In this document: in pieces, positions 41,901 through 52,670 of the stretch
How positions within the stretch are numbered: position 1 is the stretch's first letter
How the letters are laid out: every line of letters starts with the position of its first letter
NCBI RefSeq assembly: GCF_964340395.1
Contig: NC_135555.1
Location: 21,508,447 to 21,572,446 of the forward strand
Direction of reading: 5' to 3'
From: Glandiceps talaboti
Taxonomy: Eukaryota; Hemichordata; Enteropneusta; Spengelidae
Length of the DNA: 64,000 bases
Translations under genes and position numbers: made by a program
Notes under the pieces: model-generated
Seen by the model: only the letters and a program-made list of their open reading frames with translations
Told to the model about the DNA's origin: nothing
Databases searched by the model: none

Positions 41901-44493
41901 TTATCAATAAAGTTATTAATGTCAGCTAACATCATTCTTGTGAGAGTGGTATGAAATGGTGACTTTCATCCTGTCCATTCTTAGAAATCTCTACCCTGTT
42001 TATTCATATGTTCTGTATGCTTTTCTTTCTAGAAGAATAAATTCCAACAATGCAATTCACATACAAAACAATTCACAAAATGTTTTTTTGCTCTAGTATA
42101 GCTCACAGTGGTTGAATCATTTCAATACACAATACAAAACAATAGTCATAACAAAATACACAGGTGGTGACACACCATAGTATCATACTTAGGACACAAA
42201 GCTAAGCTAGTACATTGACCTATGTCACGAATATAATGACCTCTGTAAACTTATATAAGTTATGATACACTTGTACAAATTTTATGGCCCAATAAGTGTC
42301 AAGAAAAATTTCAGTTTTGATCTATTGTTCTCTCTCTGAATTAGTGAATATCTCCTCTTTCAAAAAGGAAGAGGAACTTTGAACACATAAAAGTAAAGTG
42401 TGTACCCAAGTCCCAAAGGCTAAATGTATACATAACACATTACTCACCATGATACAATTGGGTTTTCCAACAGCCCACATATTGACTTTCTTGTCTTCTC
42501 CCCCAGTTACCATAACTCGGCCACTTTTGGATCCAAGCGCCAAACAATTGACATTGGCACCATGGGCCACAAATTCCTCTGTAGTCAGAAATGTAGGATT
42601 TAGTTAGTCAAGTTGAAAGTACACTCTGTGTGTGTGTATTTTTGTACTATTTATGGTATAACTTAAAGTATTATTAAAATACTGGGATTTTGGTATGTTA
42701 TAAACTATGTAACTGTGTACCATGGAATGTATGTCATGTTGGTACACCAGTGTTTTTTTTATAGTGTTGCCAATCTTGATGGTCAGTTGTAAAGAAGTAT
42801 GGGGGAGAGTAGGAAATCTGGTACAATATACACTTTCCTGTACATGGCACCAGTGTCATGACTTTCAACTACTATTTCAAGAACTTTAAGGCACTTCCAG
42901 TATTAAAAGAGTGGACCTTATGGGAACTAGTAATAATAAATCTAATATATTTTTGTTGCAGCAACTTTTTTTTCTATTTTGATGTATTCTGCAATATGAC
43001 AAGTGAATTAGCTAAATTGCTTGTAGAAAAGAGTATACCAATATTATCTGGTATAAATCAAGTTTTGTGTTTGCATACCATTAATCTTACAATGACTATG
43101 CTTTAGTCCTGGATTACAATTCTTGGTTGGTTAACAAAAAAGTGGGGTTCTTTCTGTTTATTTTCTCGTCAGAGCAAACATTTAAGATTGATTGGTCATT
43201 ATAATTTATATTTATTTGCTCTGACTGAACAATGTGGTAACTTCATCACAGTACCTTTCACATATTACATTAACATCAACAGACCCAAACACCTAACATT
43301 TTATTATCTTAGGATAGACTGGCTCCTTAGCTGTCAAACCTTAATCTCTGCTTTAGTTAAACAGTGATAGCTCAAACTTTACGTTTTGGAGGACTGTTTT
43401 TACCAATGTTTTTTCTATGTACACCTAATGCTATTGGTTTTTGATTTATGATACTAGGAACAGTGAGATCTGTAAAACGCAACACATTAGAAATTAAAGC
43501 TTTCTTGGTCAAATCTGTACTTCTGTCAAACTAGTCTTTAATTTGTTTGGCTGGTTATTTTATCAGTGTTAAAAATACAACTTCCATGTGCCAATCATGA
43601 CCACAACACCAACAATGATTTATTTCATTCTTAGAATAGATGTGTTACACATTGATGAATGACAGCTGTTTTGCAAGAGTTTAAAAAATGTAAAGTATAT
43701 TTATAACAAAACTATGTGCTTGTATAGCCCTTTACACAGGCCCACTGTCATATGTATAGTCATGTCATAATTTCATTAATTAATCTAATTAAATATACCA
43801 GTATGTTGAATAAAATTGTAATCAAATGTACCAGTATACTGAATAAAATTTTGATTGGCACCCCTCAAAACAAGATCCACACATCCTTTTTAAGAGTGTA
43901 TTAAACATATATAGCTAAAATTTCCAACCCAATCGCCAATACCAAAAATATTACTACATTACTGTCTACATTACTGGACTATTTTTAAATATACAGAGAT
44001 TACAAAATTCATATTATACTGTATGTTTTGGAAGGTGTTACTAGTACTAGATAAACTGGTAACTGGGCAGCATATTAATTATTATAATAATGATGATCAA
44101 ACAATTTACATTTCAAAAGACTATGCCCACAGTTTCAACAAAAAAAGATAAAAATAGTAGTGGAAATTGTACAGACGAACTCTACGTGCTAAAGGAGTCG
44201 TTGCCCTAAACAAGTGTCAATGTTTTTACCGTTTTGAAATGCCATCATTGAATGACTTGTCAACAGTGAGTAACACATTTAGTCTTGTCTGGTTACGTCC
44301 AAACAGCCGAAATAAAATGTTCGGTGTAACATTACACTTTCCACATCACTTCTCCAATAAAGCTAATAGCTATATGTCGCGTCGGATATAAAATTCCAAT
44401 AAACTAACACCTTCAATATTTATTTTCAATGATTGTACTTCGAAATACTGGACACTACTCACGTAACTTCCATGCTCTCTTCGTCGCCGCCAT
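26407..44493 (-). CDS. KATNB1: Katanin p80 WD40 subunit B1, complete, 16 exons
   Basis: Regulatory and targeting subunit of the microtubule-severing ATPase katanin, which partners p60 at centrosomes and spindle poles. Coding exons (minus strand): 44463-44493, 42448-42578, 39390-39507, 37783-37883, 36867-36992, 36241-36356, 35391-35462, 34797-35001, 33859-33986, 33370-33503, 31385-31623, 30380-30565, 29256-29332, 27903-27977, 27227-27343, 26407-26542. All have GT/AG borders and agreeing phases, giving 663 codons (human protein 655). The start [13 protein letters not shown] has an in-frame stop 15 nt upstream. Exons 2-8 encode the WD40 propeller (for example [10 protein letters not shown]-like and [13 protein letters not shown] motifs). 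Exons 9-11 encode a Pro/Gln-rich linker with FPAP and [13 protein letters not shown]. Exons 12-16 encode the con80 domain that binds p60 ([18 protein letters not shown]-like, [25 protein letters not shown]). No broken reading frame was seen. Exon 10 lies between repeats that copy its splice sites. Confidence 0.97.
26823..26854. repeat. (GTCA)n microsatellite in KATNB1 intron 15
   Basis: Seven to eight GTCA tetramers inside the last intron of KATNB1. Confidence 0.9.
27040..27115 (+). mobile_element. Probable SINE/LINE 3' tail
   Basis: Reads CAGCGCTACTGTCTTGAGCA, then CTCTGGAAATCAGTGCTATAG and AAATTTGATTGATTTATTTG in sequence. The pattern (GAGCA, GGAAA, GCTATA-AAAT, then a short ATTG/ATTT repeat) parallels 31225-31305 and is typical of retroposon 3' ends in many animals. 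It lies in KATNB1 intron 15. Family not determined. Confidence 0.35.
27440..27745. repeat. Imperfect tandem repeats in KATNB1 intron 14
   Basis: About nine irregular copies share AACTAAAAACTG followed by CCACAGCAA or GCATAGCAA and GTGTACACAACT. Unit length varies between roughly 27 and 45 bp. Non-coding. Confidence 0.65.
29025..29206. mobile_element. Foldback MITE in KATNB1 intron 13
   Basis: Two arms of about 85 bp are inverted copies: the left starts GGACAGTACAATATAGTTAC and the right, reversed, GGACATTACAGTATAGTTAC. Both continue through ACTTTGGAA, AAATTGGAAA, GAATGCAA and TATGGACCTTGA. The element ends 49 bp from the exon 13 donor side (29256). No clear target-site duplication was identified. 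Confidence 0.75.
29367..29655 (-). mobile_element. tRNA-derived SINE with (AATG)n tail
   Basis: The minus-strand head has an A box (TGGCTGAGTTGTTTAA) and a B box (GGTTCAAATCC) separated as in the SINE at 7150. The body runs to lower coordinates and finishes AAGCTTAATAAATAAATGAA, then AATG/AACG tetramers (29367-29400). ATTTTCA occurs at both outer edges (near 29365 and 29653), possibly a short target-site duplication. It lies in KATNB1 intron 12. Confidence 0.6.
30960..31085. repeat. (TG)n microsatellite in KATNB1 intron 11
   Basis: Mixed GTGTAT and TG repeats, then an almost pure TG run. The long H/T-rich minus frame here is a repeat product. Confidence 0.9.
31145..31305 (+). mobile_element. 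Probable SINE/LINE 3' tail
   Basis: Contains GTAAAGTGCTTTGAGCACAG, then GGGAAAGCACTATATAAAAT and an ATTATTAT end. This is the well-known AAAGCGCTTTGAGC / GGAAAAGCGCTATATAAAT type of retroposon 3' end, seen here with A/G substitutions. It lies in KATNB1 intron 11, ending about 80 bp from exon 11. Confidence 0.5.
32620..32790. repeat. Two-copy direct repeat in KATNB1 intron 10
   Basis: A segment with GGCCATATTGGTCAAGGTTG and AAGTAAAGTGATGTGCAGGC occurs at about 32635 and 32720 with few differences. The first copy ends in a (GGTT)n run. Confidence 0.8.
33130..33400 (-). repeat. 54-bp minisatellite copying the KATNB1 exon 10 donor
   Basis: Five CTTACC sites at 33148, 33203, 33257, 33311 and 33365 mark the donor of each copy (period 54-55 bp). 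The 33365 copy is the real exon 10 end. The others reproduce its last part (CAACCCAAACATAACTT) with a GTAAGAAG donor. The middle copies lack one base before the donor (TTG instead of TTAG), so they are not in the same phase. Reading on past the real donor soon meets a stop. Confidence 0.85.
33497..33780 (-). repeat. 44-bp minisatellite copying the KATNB1 exon 10 acceptor
   Basis: On the minus strand the real acceptor (TTATGACAACAG, then ACAAGCT; exon starts at 33503) is preceded by near copies at 33547 and 33591 with the same AG and ACAAG sequence, and by further diverged copies to about 33780. The period is about 44 bp, not a multiple of three. The real acceptor is the one nearest the exon. 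Confidence 0.8.
37400..37700 (+). repeat. (AATC)n microsatellite, probable retroposon 3' end
   Basis: A run of AATC tetramers (37425-37488) is followed by AAAAACATTTATACAGC and about 200 bp of low-copy sequence with GAATGTTCCATAACAGTGGG. The microsatellite-plus-TTTATACAGC layout resembles the 3' end of a retroposon in minus orientation. It lies in KATNB1 intron 4. The repeat is certain; the element call is weak. Confidence 0.5.
38770..38990. repeat. (GACACA)n and (CAGA)n microsatellites in KATNB1 intron 3
   Basis: A hexameric GACACA run (about 38790-38850), short CA runs, and a CAGA tetramer run (38946-38982). D-T and L-C periodic frames on the two strands come from the repeat. Confidence 0.9.
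40554..41045. repeat. Three-copy 160-bp tandem repeat in KATNB1 intron 2
   Basis: Copies near 40557, 40719 and 40890 each start TGATGTAYGAKATGA, contain CACCTTTGTG or a variant, GGTCA or GGTAAC, a GGGACNTCA or GGGACACCAAAC block, and end in TTAAATAAARTCCC or a variant. Moderately diverged and non-coding. Confidence 0.7.
41403..41465. repeat. Short direct repeat in KATNB1 intron 2
   Basis: TTTTTGGTTTACTAACTG followed by TGTGACATT occurs twice in succession, about 37 bp apart. Confidence 0.85.
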
Positions 44494-44496
44494 TTT
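44486..44496 (-). promoter_or_regulatory. YY1-type site at the KATNB1 start codon
   Basis: The minus strand reads AAAATGGCGGC across the initiator ATG, an exact match to the YY1 consensus AANATGGCGGC. YY1 sites overlapping the ATG are known in many TATA-less animal promoters. Binding is inference. Confidence 0.5.
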
Positions 44497-45060
44497 TACT
44501 TCGATTTAGCGACAGGTCGGTTACGGATTCCAAAGGTTAATATTTTTCGTCGACCGTTTAAAGAATTTCAATAATTCCGCCTTTTTACGTTAAAATGGAG
44601 TTCCTACATGGGAATTTTCTTGTGTTCTTAATCAGTCTTCAATGAAAGCCTGCGTCAAAACATGTACCATAAAGTATTTCTCTACTTCGCCGTACATTCA
44701 ATCTCAGGGGATATTTGAAAGACGGTTTCTGATTGGACAATTGATCGAAAAAATATTTCCAGAGCAAATATGTGGTCACAGTAAAATGATGCTGATGAAA
44801 TCTTGACGTATGGATAACTGTTTCCTCCTTGGACACAATATTGAAATAAATGTTTTGTCACGGATCGAAAAATTACGAATTTTCTAGTTCAAGTTCATTC
44901 CTATTTCGTTCCGTAAACCAATCAAAAGCCGCGTTACAATAGAGGTATCCGACCCACTTGACAAGTGCGCATGACTGAAAAGTTATTCACTTCCGTTAAT
45001 CAAAGGTCACTTTAGGAAAACAAAGTTGCCGAAGCCATACAAAAGCACCCGACTGTCAAA
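44494..45060. promoter_or_regulatory. Head-to-head promoter, KATNB1 / C8orf82-like
   Basis: The two start codons are divergent and only 567 bp apart. The interval and its edges contain more CpG than the surrounding AT-rich DNA, no TATA box at a fitting distance, a YY1-type site at one end, an ETS-like CACTTCCG (about 44990) and an AAAGGTCA half-site (45002). This is the layout of a shared housekeeping promoter. The transcription start sites are not visible from sequence. Confidence 0.6.
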
Positions 45061-47058
45061 ATGATTAGATGGAAGTCTCTCCCCAGATTTGCACCAAAAT
45101 ATTTACAACTTTCGCGATTTATTCATTACGTGCAGGGCCAGTCACCATCTCCAAAAGTTAGAGAGTATTTTTATTACATCGATCATCAGGGCCAGGTAAA
45201 AGTTTTCAGTTTTGCGTAACGCTAACTTTGCGTAACATCTTTAAACGTATAAATTGCTGATATCAATATAACTGTACAGCATAGAGCAGTGACCCCTAGA
45301 CCAGTGCACGATGGTCAGAATCGTCAATGGTATCTTTTTGTAACGCTTCAGTTGGTTCATCTAACATATACATTTCGTCACCGGTGTAAAATTTGACATA
45401 AAGATGTATCATATTCGCTGTGAGTCATATCGAATCATCGAGCCGTCATTGGTTGCATGATGATATCACGGCTATTTCAATCCTGACTTTTAAATCTTGA
45501 CTCTTGGCCAAAATACCATCATGAATAAAACAGTAGTTTAAGATCACATTCTTTTTGAAACAGAGAATTGCAGATAAATATGGCGAACGAAATCACAATA
45601 TAAACATTGTCATACAAGTATGTGATTCCCCAAAACTGAAACACCAAATTCAATATACAACCATTAAAAATGAAGAATATTTTTTTAGAGAAATCTAAAG
45701 TTTACATTTTTTGTATGGGGGAAAAATACTTGTCTCTCCATACAATATTAACGGGTAATCTTAACTGTTCAGCTTACACCATTGAAAGGAAATTAATTGG
45801 TTTAAATGTTTGAATAGAAAATTTACTAGTTAAAGAATATTCACTTTAGTGGTACTGTAATGTCAAAGTTTTGTAGTACTGTAGTCTTCATTTTTGTCAA
45901 TTTTTAAAATTATTTCTTTTTGAGTAATGTGGTGAAATATTTTTTTTATCTCTCAGTGTGATTAAAATATTTTCTGTGTTGTCTTTTTCAGTTGTTCCTA
46001 GATGATACCAAAGTGAAAAACTTCATTACCTGTTTTAAAGGTAAGAAGATGTGAAGTGAAGTCTATTTCACATTTAGAGGCCATAATACATATACAAAAA
46101 AATCAAGCCAGAAAGTATAATGATTGCATACATGGAACAAAGACATATCAGGATTGATAAATCAGTTATGTCCAGATTCAATTTCACATTAGCGCCCCCA
46201 ATGTCCAGTTTCAGCAAGAGAAGAGTCACAGGCCTGTAAATAAAAGAAACCATATCTTATGAAGTGGGAAAGCTTTCTTTCAGACTGATTGACTTATAAA
46301 TAATATTGCAGGTTGTCTTAGATGATGAGGGTTTTTGTTTGTGGTAAACAAATTTTAAATCATATAATACTCTGTCATGTTGGATTTATCTAAAAAAATA
46401 TTGTGTGGTTCTGATTACACTTAAATTTTAGAATAGGTGGGGTAGGTAGATTTTTTTTTTTCATGACTGTGTAAGTGTCTACTCAGGTAGTTATGTTTTC
46501 TGTTGTTTTCCATGGTCTCTGTGTTTTTGGTTTCTTCCCATCAGATGTATAGTCATTACAGATTGGAAGAACAGATTTGTATTGTCTTTTTTAGTTGATG
46601 TCAGTTTCCACATCCACTATTTCTTGCGAGACTTTTTTCGCGATTTTATTATTTTTTTATCAAATATGTAAAAAAAAAAAAAAAAGTTTAGGGTTGGCAG
46701 TGAAAACTAGGTGGGGTCGTGTAACAGGAACCAAACAATTTTTTTAGGCCTTGCATTATAAAAATTGTGAGGCTATAAGGGTCTGTATCAGAGCAGGGGT
46801 AAAATTTGAGTGAGAAAAATGTTTCTGTAGCAAAGCTATCAAAGATGTTTTTTTGAAGAAAAAACTCCTAATGGATAAGATAGTAGTACTGGGATTCAAA
46901 TATTTGGGTTTAAAAAGACAATATTATTTGATATATGTAATTTTATTAAAGTCTATGAACTAACCCATGTATTGGATGGGGAAGATTAGTAAAATGTGGA
47001 TAACGATAACATAAAACTTAAAAACGGAATCAGACAGTATGGTAGATTTTATCGATTG

Positions 47059-47096
<38 letters not shown>

Positions 47097-48127
47097 TAAA
47101 ATGCCAGTTTCCACTATAATGTAGAATATCATACAGTAAAGAATGATTATCATGCAATGTGTGGTGTAGCAGTAACAATAGGCTGGTATATAATCTTGTT
47201 AGTTGCATATTATTTAAAGTGCCCATATGGATGAGGATTAGGTATTTATTTTAGATTTTTTTAATCTATAAAAAATAAAATTTATAAAAAAAATCAATGT
47301 GAAACAACATATATCAAGTCCTTGTTTGTATCTCAATAAATTACATCTCAATAAATAACAAAAAATAACAAATTTTTTGTTATTGTACGTACAATAAGAA
47401 AGTTTTTACTCTATTTTTAGCTTTTTGAAATGTATTAAGTTAGAACACAAACTTTATTAATTATGTTTCACATTGATTTCTCAAGTAGGAAGCCATGAAA
47501 AAATTGTTTTATTCATTTAAAAAAATCCAAAATAAAAACTCAATCCTTGTCCATATGTCCACTTTATGATTTACTTGTAATACCAAGTATATTTACAAAC
47601 ATTGTATTAAAGGTATAAATCAATATTTCTATATTTTTGTTTCAGAGCAAAAGTTTCTAGCTTTCTTCTTCCGGATGTTGAAAAAGAACAACACCGATCG
47701 TTACAATGAAGATTTTCCATACTTATCTCTTTGTGGAATAGAACGAAACTTTATTAGATGCGATGATCGTCCAATTGTGTATTCACACATTCTAGAAGTA
47801 CCAGATGAAGATGAACCAGATGAAGTTAAAAATGTTTTGTCGTACGGTGGCACTGGAGATAAATTGACGATTGACTTTGAACCTCAGAAACTGTGCATGT
47901 TGCCTCAAAGTGGACGTATTTATCACCCAGCCAAAGCTAAAGTTGGAGGAGTTGGGTTGATCAAGTCAAGTTTGGCAATTGATATCAGTAAATATTTTGA
48001 ATTCGGAGAGGCCGGGGAGTACGCACCACCGACGCATTTCAACTGGAAACATAAGCGATATGAACTGACAAATGAGTTGTGGGAGTTGATGGAAGATGAT
48101 GAAAAGCAGGAATTAAAGATGAAATAA
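45061..48127 (+). CDS. C8orf82: UPF0598 family protein (C8orf82 orthologue), complete
   Basis: Three coding exons, 45061-45195, 45992-46040 and 47646-48127, have GT/AG borders and agreeing phases and give 221 aa (human protein about 216). The first ATG has A at -3 and an in-frame TAG 48 nt upstream. The N-terminus (MIRWKSLPRFAPKYLQLSR) is basic and lacks acidic residues, which fits a mitochondrial presequence. The family signature is clear: REYFYYIDHQGQLFLDD, then KNFITCFK, ERNFIRCDDRPIVY, GRIYHPAKAKVGGVGLIKS and a C-terminal segment with KRYEL. The molecular function of the family is not established to my knowledge. The C-terminus is longer and more acidic (MEDDEKQELKMK) than in mammals. It shares a promoter region with KATNB1. 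Confidence 0.95.
47055..47096. repeat. (ATCA)n microsatellite
   Basis: About ten ATCA tetramers in intron 2 of the C8orf82-like gene, about 115 bp before a foldback element. Confidence 0.9.
47212..47567. mobile_element. Foldback MITE, about 355 bp, in C8orf82-like intron 2
   Basis: The left end reads TTTAAAGTGCCCATATGG and the right end reversed CATAAAGTGGACATATGG. The arms continue through AAGGATT, TTTATTTT and GATTTTTTTAA, and further in share AATCAATGTGAAACA in inverted orientation. The element ends about 80 bp before exon 3. A diverged relative is at 3041-3200. Confidence 0.75.
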
Positions 48128-48951
48128 ATTCAGAGGAATATAATATGTAAATACTTGTACAGAATGTTTGTGTGCCTGACAATGGTACATCAGACAATGT
48201 GATATGGATACCTAAAAGTGCATAGTATGATCTTCCAATACTGCTTTCCCATGATTGAGATAATATAATTATAACCCTTGGCACAGACCCATTATGGTAC
48301 ACCCCTGTGTACTTTCTCATCTCCATGGGAACATATAATCAATGTTGCCACTAAGCACACGATTAAAACCTTCATATAATGATCTCTGTATTACCATATC
48401 CCCATTTACAGAGCTGGGTGGTCTAGAAGGAAACCTTTAGATTTATATAAGACCTCTAGTGTCCATGGTGACTGTCAAGGCTTATTTTAAATTCCAGCAC
48501 TGTTGTTTCAGCCTGAATCACATGTTTAGGTAGCTTGTTCCATTCTGATATGATTTGTTGTGTAAAGAAGAATTTCTATATCTTGCTCAGTGACTGAAGC
48601 CAATCCAAAATTTATGGTAGCTGTAAAGGCTCAAACCAGCAACATGCAGATTATGGGGCATAGCGGTGTCATTTTCCAATTACTGTACTAGTAATCAGAA
48701 TGAAGTATCTTTACACTTGCATTGTCTATGGGACAACTGAAATTGTATTTGAAAGCTAGTTGTTGATTGGTTTGTTGGTGGTCAGTTTTCATGAATTAAC
48801 CTATCAGAAACATCCTGTTGACATTTACTTGCATCATACTGAAGCCAAATATGCCGTCACCAGAGGGCGATCTAGACTAATGGTATAGTAACAAAATGTC
48901 TCAAGTATTATCATTTCAATATTTGGCCAAACAAATGTATTAATTTATGGA

Positions 48952-48957
48952 AATAAA
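48952..48957 (+). terminator. Possible poly(A) signal of C8orf82-like gene
   Basis: AATAAA lies about 825 bp after the stop codon. Another AATAAA overlaps the stop codon itself, too near to serve. The distal site is the more credible. Confidence 0.35.
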
Positions 48958-49406
48958 ATAACATCTTCCAAAACATTTCTCTATGTTTTCTCATGGTTAT
49001 TGTGTACATAAATGGCAGAGACATTTATTCAACAACTAACTTACTTATTGTACTTCTTCAAAAGACAAATGTACCATTCATCTTCTGACTGCAGGAAGGG
49101 GGGGTGGGGGGGGGGGGTGGACTTCAATCTAGGGAGCTGGTTGGCAGTTGATGAATGAAGTCACTGGTAGGGCTTGGGGGACAATTTGGTGGCAGTTGAA
49201 TGAGGTAAAATGGGCAGGTGATCTTCAGAGGAACTTTGGAGATGAGTGGAAAACAGTTTGGGTGGTGACAGGGACATCCTATGGCATATCGAAATAATTT
49301 CTGACTGAAAATAATATGTTTAGATATTATATACAATGCTGTGAACAAGAAGTATTCTCAAAAAATGCAAAACATACACAAATAATTATTTGTGATAAAA
49401 TAGTGC

Positions 49407-49412
49407 TTTATT
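49407..49412 (-). terminator. Possible distal AKTIP poly(A) signal
   Basis: AATAAA on the minus strand lies about 3.3 kb after the AKTIP stop. A long 3' UTR is plausible, but nearer variant signals could be used. Confidence 0.25.
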
Positions 49413-52400
49413 TCAAATTGCACACGTGTGATCCTTGTAAAATTTCCTGATAAAACAAAAAAAGGATAAAATTTATATGAAGTTACATAAACAATAACAA
49501 TATTCAGATATTAGATAATAAATCTTTACGGAGTGAAAGAACTAAGATAAGTAACCATGGAAACACAGTAACCTTGACAACATCGATACAATGGCAAACA
49601 ACAATGTGAACCCCTACACTTGGGAATCTTTAAATAATGAACAATAATCTCAACTTGCAGCACGTCAAAAAAAACAAATCTGTTGTAGCATGAATGTTAG
49701 AAGCCATTCAATGCATATATTCTGATGAAATTGATGTAATTTTGTGACGGACATTATGCATAATACCAAGTGTTTGTTGACTGATTGCTATGCTGTTTTG
49801 TCTTTGATACCATGGATACACAGGAATGTGGAATAATGATGAATATATTTCCCAATTTTAAATGACAGATATAGACAAAGAAAGTTTGTTTGTTTTAGCC
49901 ATATTGTCGTTTGTGTCAAAATCACCAGTGAGTTTTTTACATGATGGAAGGGTAAAAGTTGTCATAATATATGCCATGAACAGACTGAACAAACTTTATA
50001 AAGATGAATTACAACGGTTGGCAAAATCATTTTCAAAGAAGATCTTGGTTCTTTCATTTTGTGATTTGTAGCCGACACTCACAAGTACAAAGGAAAATTA
50101 GCATTTTTGCATGTAAAGTATGTATTGTCATGCAAATGAAGTAATTTGCATTTTTACATGTACATCTTTTGTCATTCAAATTTGCTGTCACTCTAGTTTA
50201 TATTATGGAGAGCAAAATGGATCACAAAGCCAAAATTTATGTCTAATTACATCTGTTTTCTGAAAGGAAAATACTGAAGTTGTGGCAAGATTTTAAGTGG
50301 AAATTTTCAAACATGAGCACACATGACTTCCAAAAAACTACAGGTGTGTTTTCACGATAACGAATGCCAAAAACAATGCACAAAAACTTACACTACAGAA
50401 CACTTGAATGATACATGCATAGTGACTGTTCCTGGGTTCCAAAAAATCTCAGCTCCGGCCATTTCTTTTGCAAACCTGTACAAAATTTCACAAAAAAATT
50501 TGATAACATGAAAAATATCTCTCCCTGCATAAAATAACTTACCCCCTACATAAACATTACATACGCATAGGAAATGCCTACATTGACTTGACAATTAAAA
50601 AAAATGCATCGATGAGTCATTTACTTTTTTTTATGAAGTATTAATCATCAAAAAATGAATTTTCGAAAATAGAAATACTGTACAATATATACACACTATC
50701 TTTAAATCATCTTGTTCTCTTTGTGTTCTCTTTGGTTAAAAGTTACACTACAACTACAGCTTTACTGGCTCAGGGGTTTCACTTATTAGAAGTAAATTTC
50801 CCTTTAAATTCAAGGTATTAATTGCCTCACCCACTTTAATAAATAGTAATCTTTTGTTAACATAAACATAATATAAGTTTTAATAATATGAGGCATCATG
50901 AGAGTATAAAAGAAATAAGAAAAAAAAATGTATACAGCGCCCTCAACGGCAATATGTGTACACATAAGCTGGCCGTTGGTGGCGCCATTTAGTCCTCATG
51001 GTAAGCTTTGACAGTTCATGAACAACTTTGCATATGTGCACTATTTAGACAATTCATTGAAATTTCAAAAGCAGCTGTTCTAACTACAAAGCAAGACCTG
51101 CATCAATCAGTCGTATGTCCTAACATCACAATCATCCCTGCAGAATCCATCTCAGTGCCAGAAAATCAGGATAACCCAGCAGACTCACTCCTGAAGACGT
51201 GTTTATATGTCATAAAGTTCTGGAAACTCACAAGAATTTTGAACCAGAAAACTGGCATGGATGATAGGAACCACTGATCACAATTCCAGTGAATCAGGTT
51301 ATGGAGATTCCAATACACAGTCCCTACCCCCAGCACCAGCACTGACCCAAATGGCAGTCAGAGGTTGCTACCCATTCCACCCAGCCTATTATCATCACTG
51401 TTAGATCTTGGGGTTTGGAGCCTACATGTAATATCCACACCACCAACAACAACAGATAACAGCCGCATGACATGTTAGATTGACAGGATAACATACCATC
51501 CACTGTATATGCAGTAACTGAGAAGTTCTAAGTCAAGGTTTTACTAAACCATGACAATGTCACCTCCTCTTAATTTCATGTTTTCTTTCTACTTCGGGAA
51601 AACATTAGTTCCCCCTTTTCCCTGTGATCAAATAAAATATTGTAAATCTACAAAAAAACACACCACAGAAAGGACCATCCCAGCATGGAAACAAAAAAGC
51701 TTATATTTTGTCTTGATCAAAAAAAAAATCATCACAATAAGAGATCCGGTTGTTCAATTTTTTCAACATGATAGTTGATGCTCCAAGTCACAGGGAGTAA
51801 TCCAATCAAATGGCAGCATTTGGTGGTCATGGTTACGACTCACAATACATGGTCATGATTTAAGAAAAAAAAAACCTACAAATTATCGTAAGTGTTATGA
51901 TACAAGTTAACTAATTCATTGTTGTGACCACGCTAGGAAAGTGTCCTCTTTCACATAAATCACAAACGCAGCCACTTGAAGTAATCAACCATTCCATCTT
52001 TGCTTGATTTGAACTGGATTGTTGTTTTAAAATGTGATGTACAATTTTAGCCGACAAGTTCATGAACGTCTTTTCATCGAATCTACCTCCTGGATACATG
52101 CAAGTTACACGTGTGGTCGTCAGCTGCTTAACAGTTCTGTGTTCTCTTTCTTAGCCTCATCATTTTCACACTGATGTCTTTAAAAAAAAAACATTATCTA
52201 GAATTCCTGAAAATTATATCAGGAACTCCAAAGTATATTTGTATTGTATCATTTTGCCTTCAAATAACACGATAGTTCTGAGAACCAAATCCAATGGTCC
52301 ATATTGTTACCATATCCTTTCTCTGATTATTCTGACTTGTGTCTTTTGGTTCTTCAAATGCTGAGTTTTGTCTGGTATTTGGTATCCATGGCAATGATCC

Positions 52401-52670
52401 TTGCACATCAGGGAAAGACAACATCCTGGAAAGTTGACATATCCATAATCATATTATCCACCACCAACAAGGAACACAATAGGAATATCCACAATTGACA
52501 AGGAACTTATTGTACAAAACCTAACACTATTCCATTCTGCAGTTGGTGAGAAACCCGGTATGTATCCATATCAATATAGTCACTATAGAGGCACAAAATG
52601 AAACTTGTTTCGGCATAATTGTTTCCTTGCCATCTCTACACACACACACACACATCATATCAATTCCATC

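Larger units (their letters stand above)
48128..52670. other. Convergent 3' flanks, no coding gene supported
   Basis: Between the C8orf82-like stop and the AKTIP stop (minus strand) no exon with homology was found. It is probably the 3' UTR of both genes. Repeats are scarce here compared with the rest of the window. A G-rich run (GGGGGTGGGGGGG type) lies at 49096-49120. A minus-strand open frame of 62 codons at 51911-52099 has no homology that I recognise. Confidence 0.55.

Noticed and set aside
51911-52099. 62-codon minus-strand frame in the AKTIP 3' region
   Set aside because: Codon use looks fair, but there is no homology I recognise; it sits after the AKTIP stop with no splice link to a known exon.
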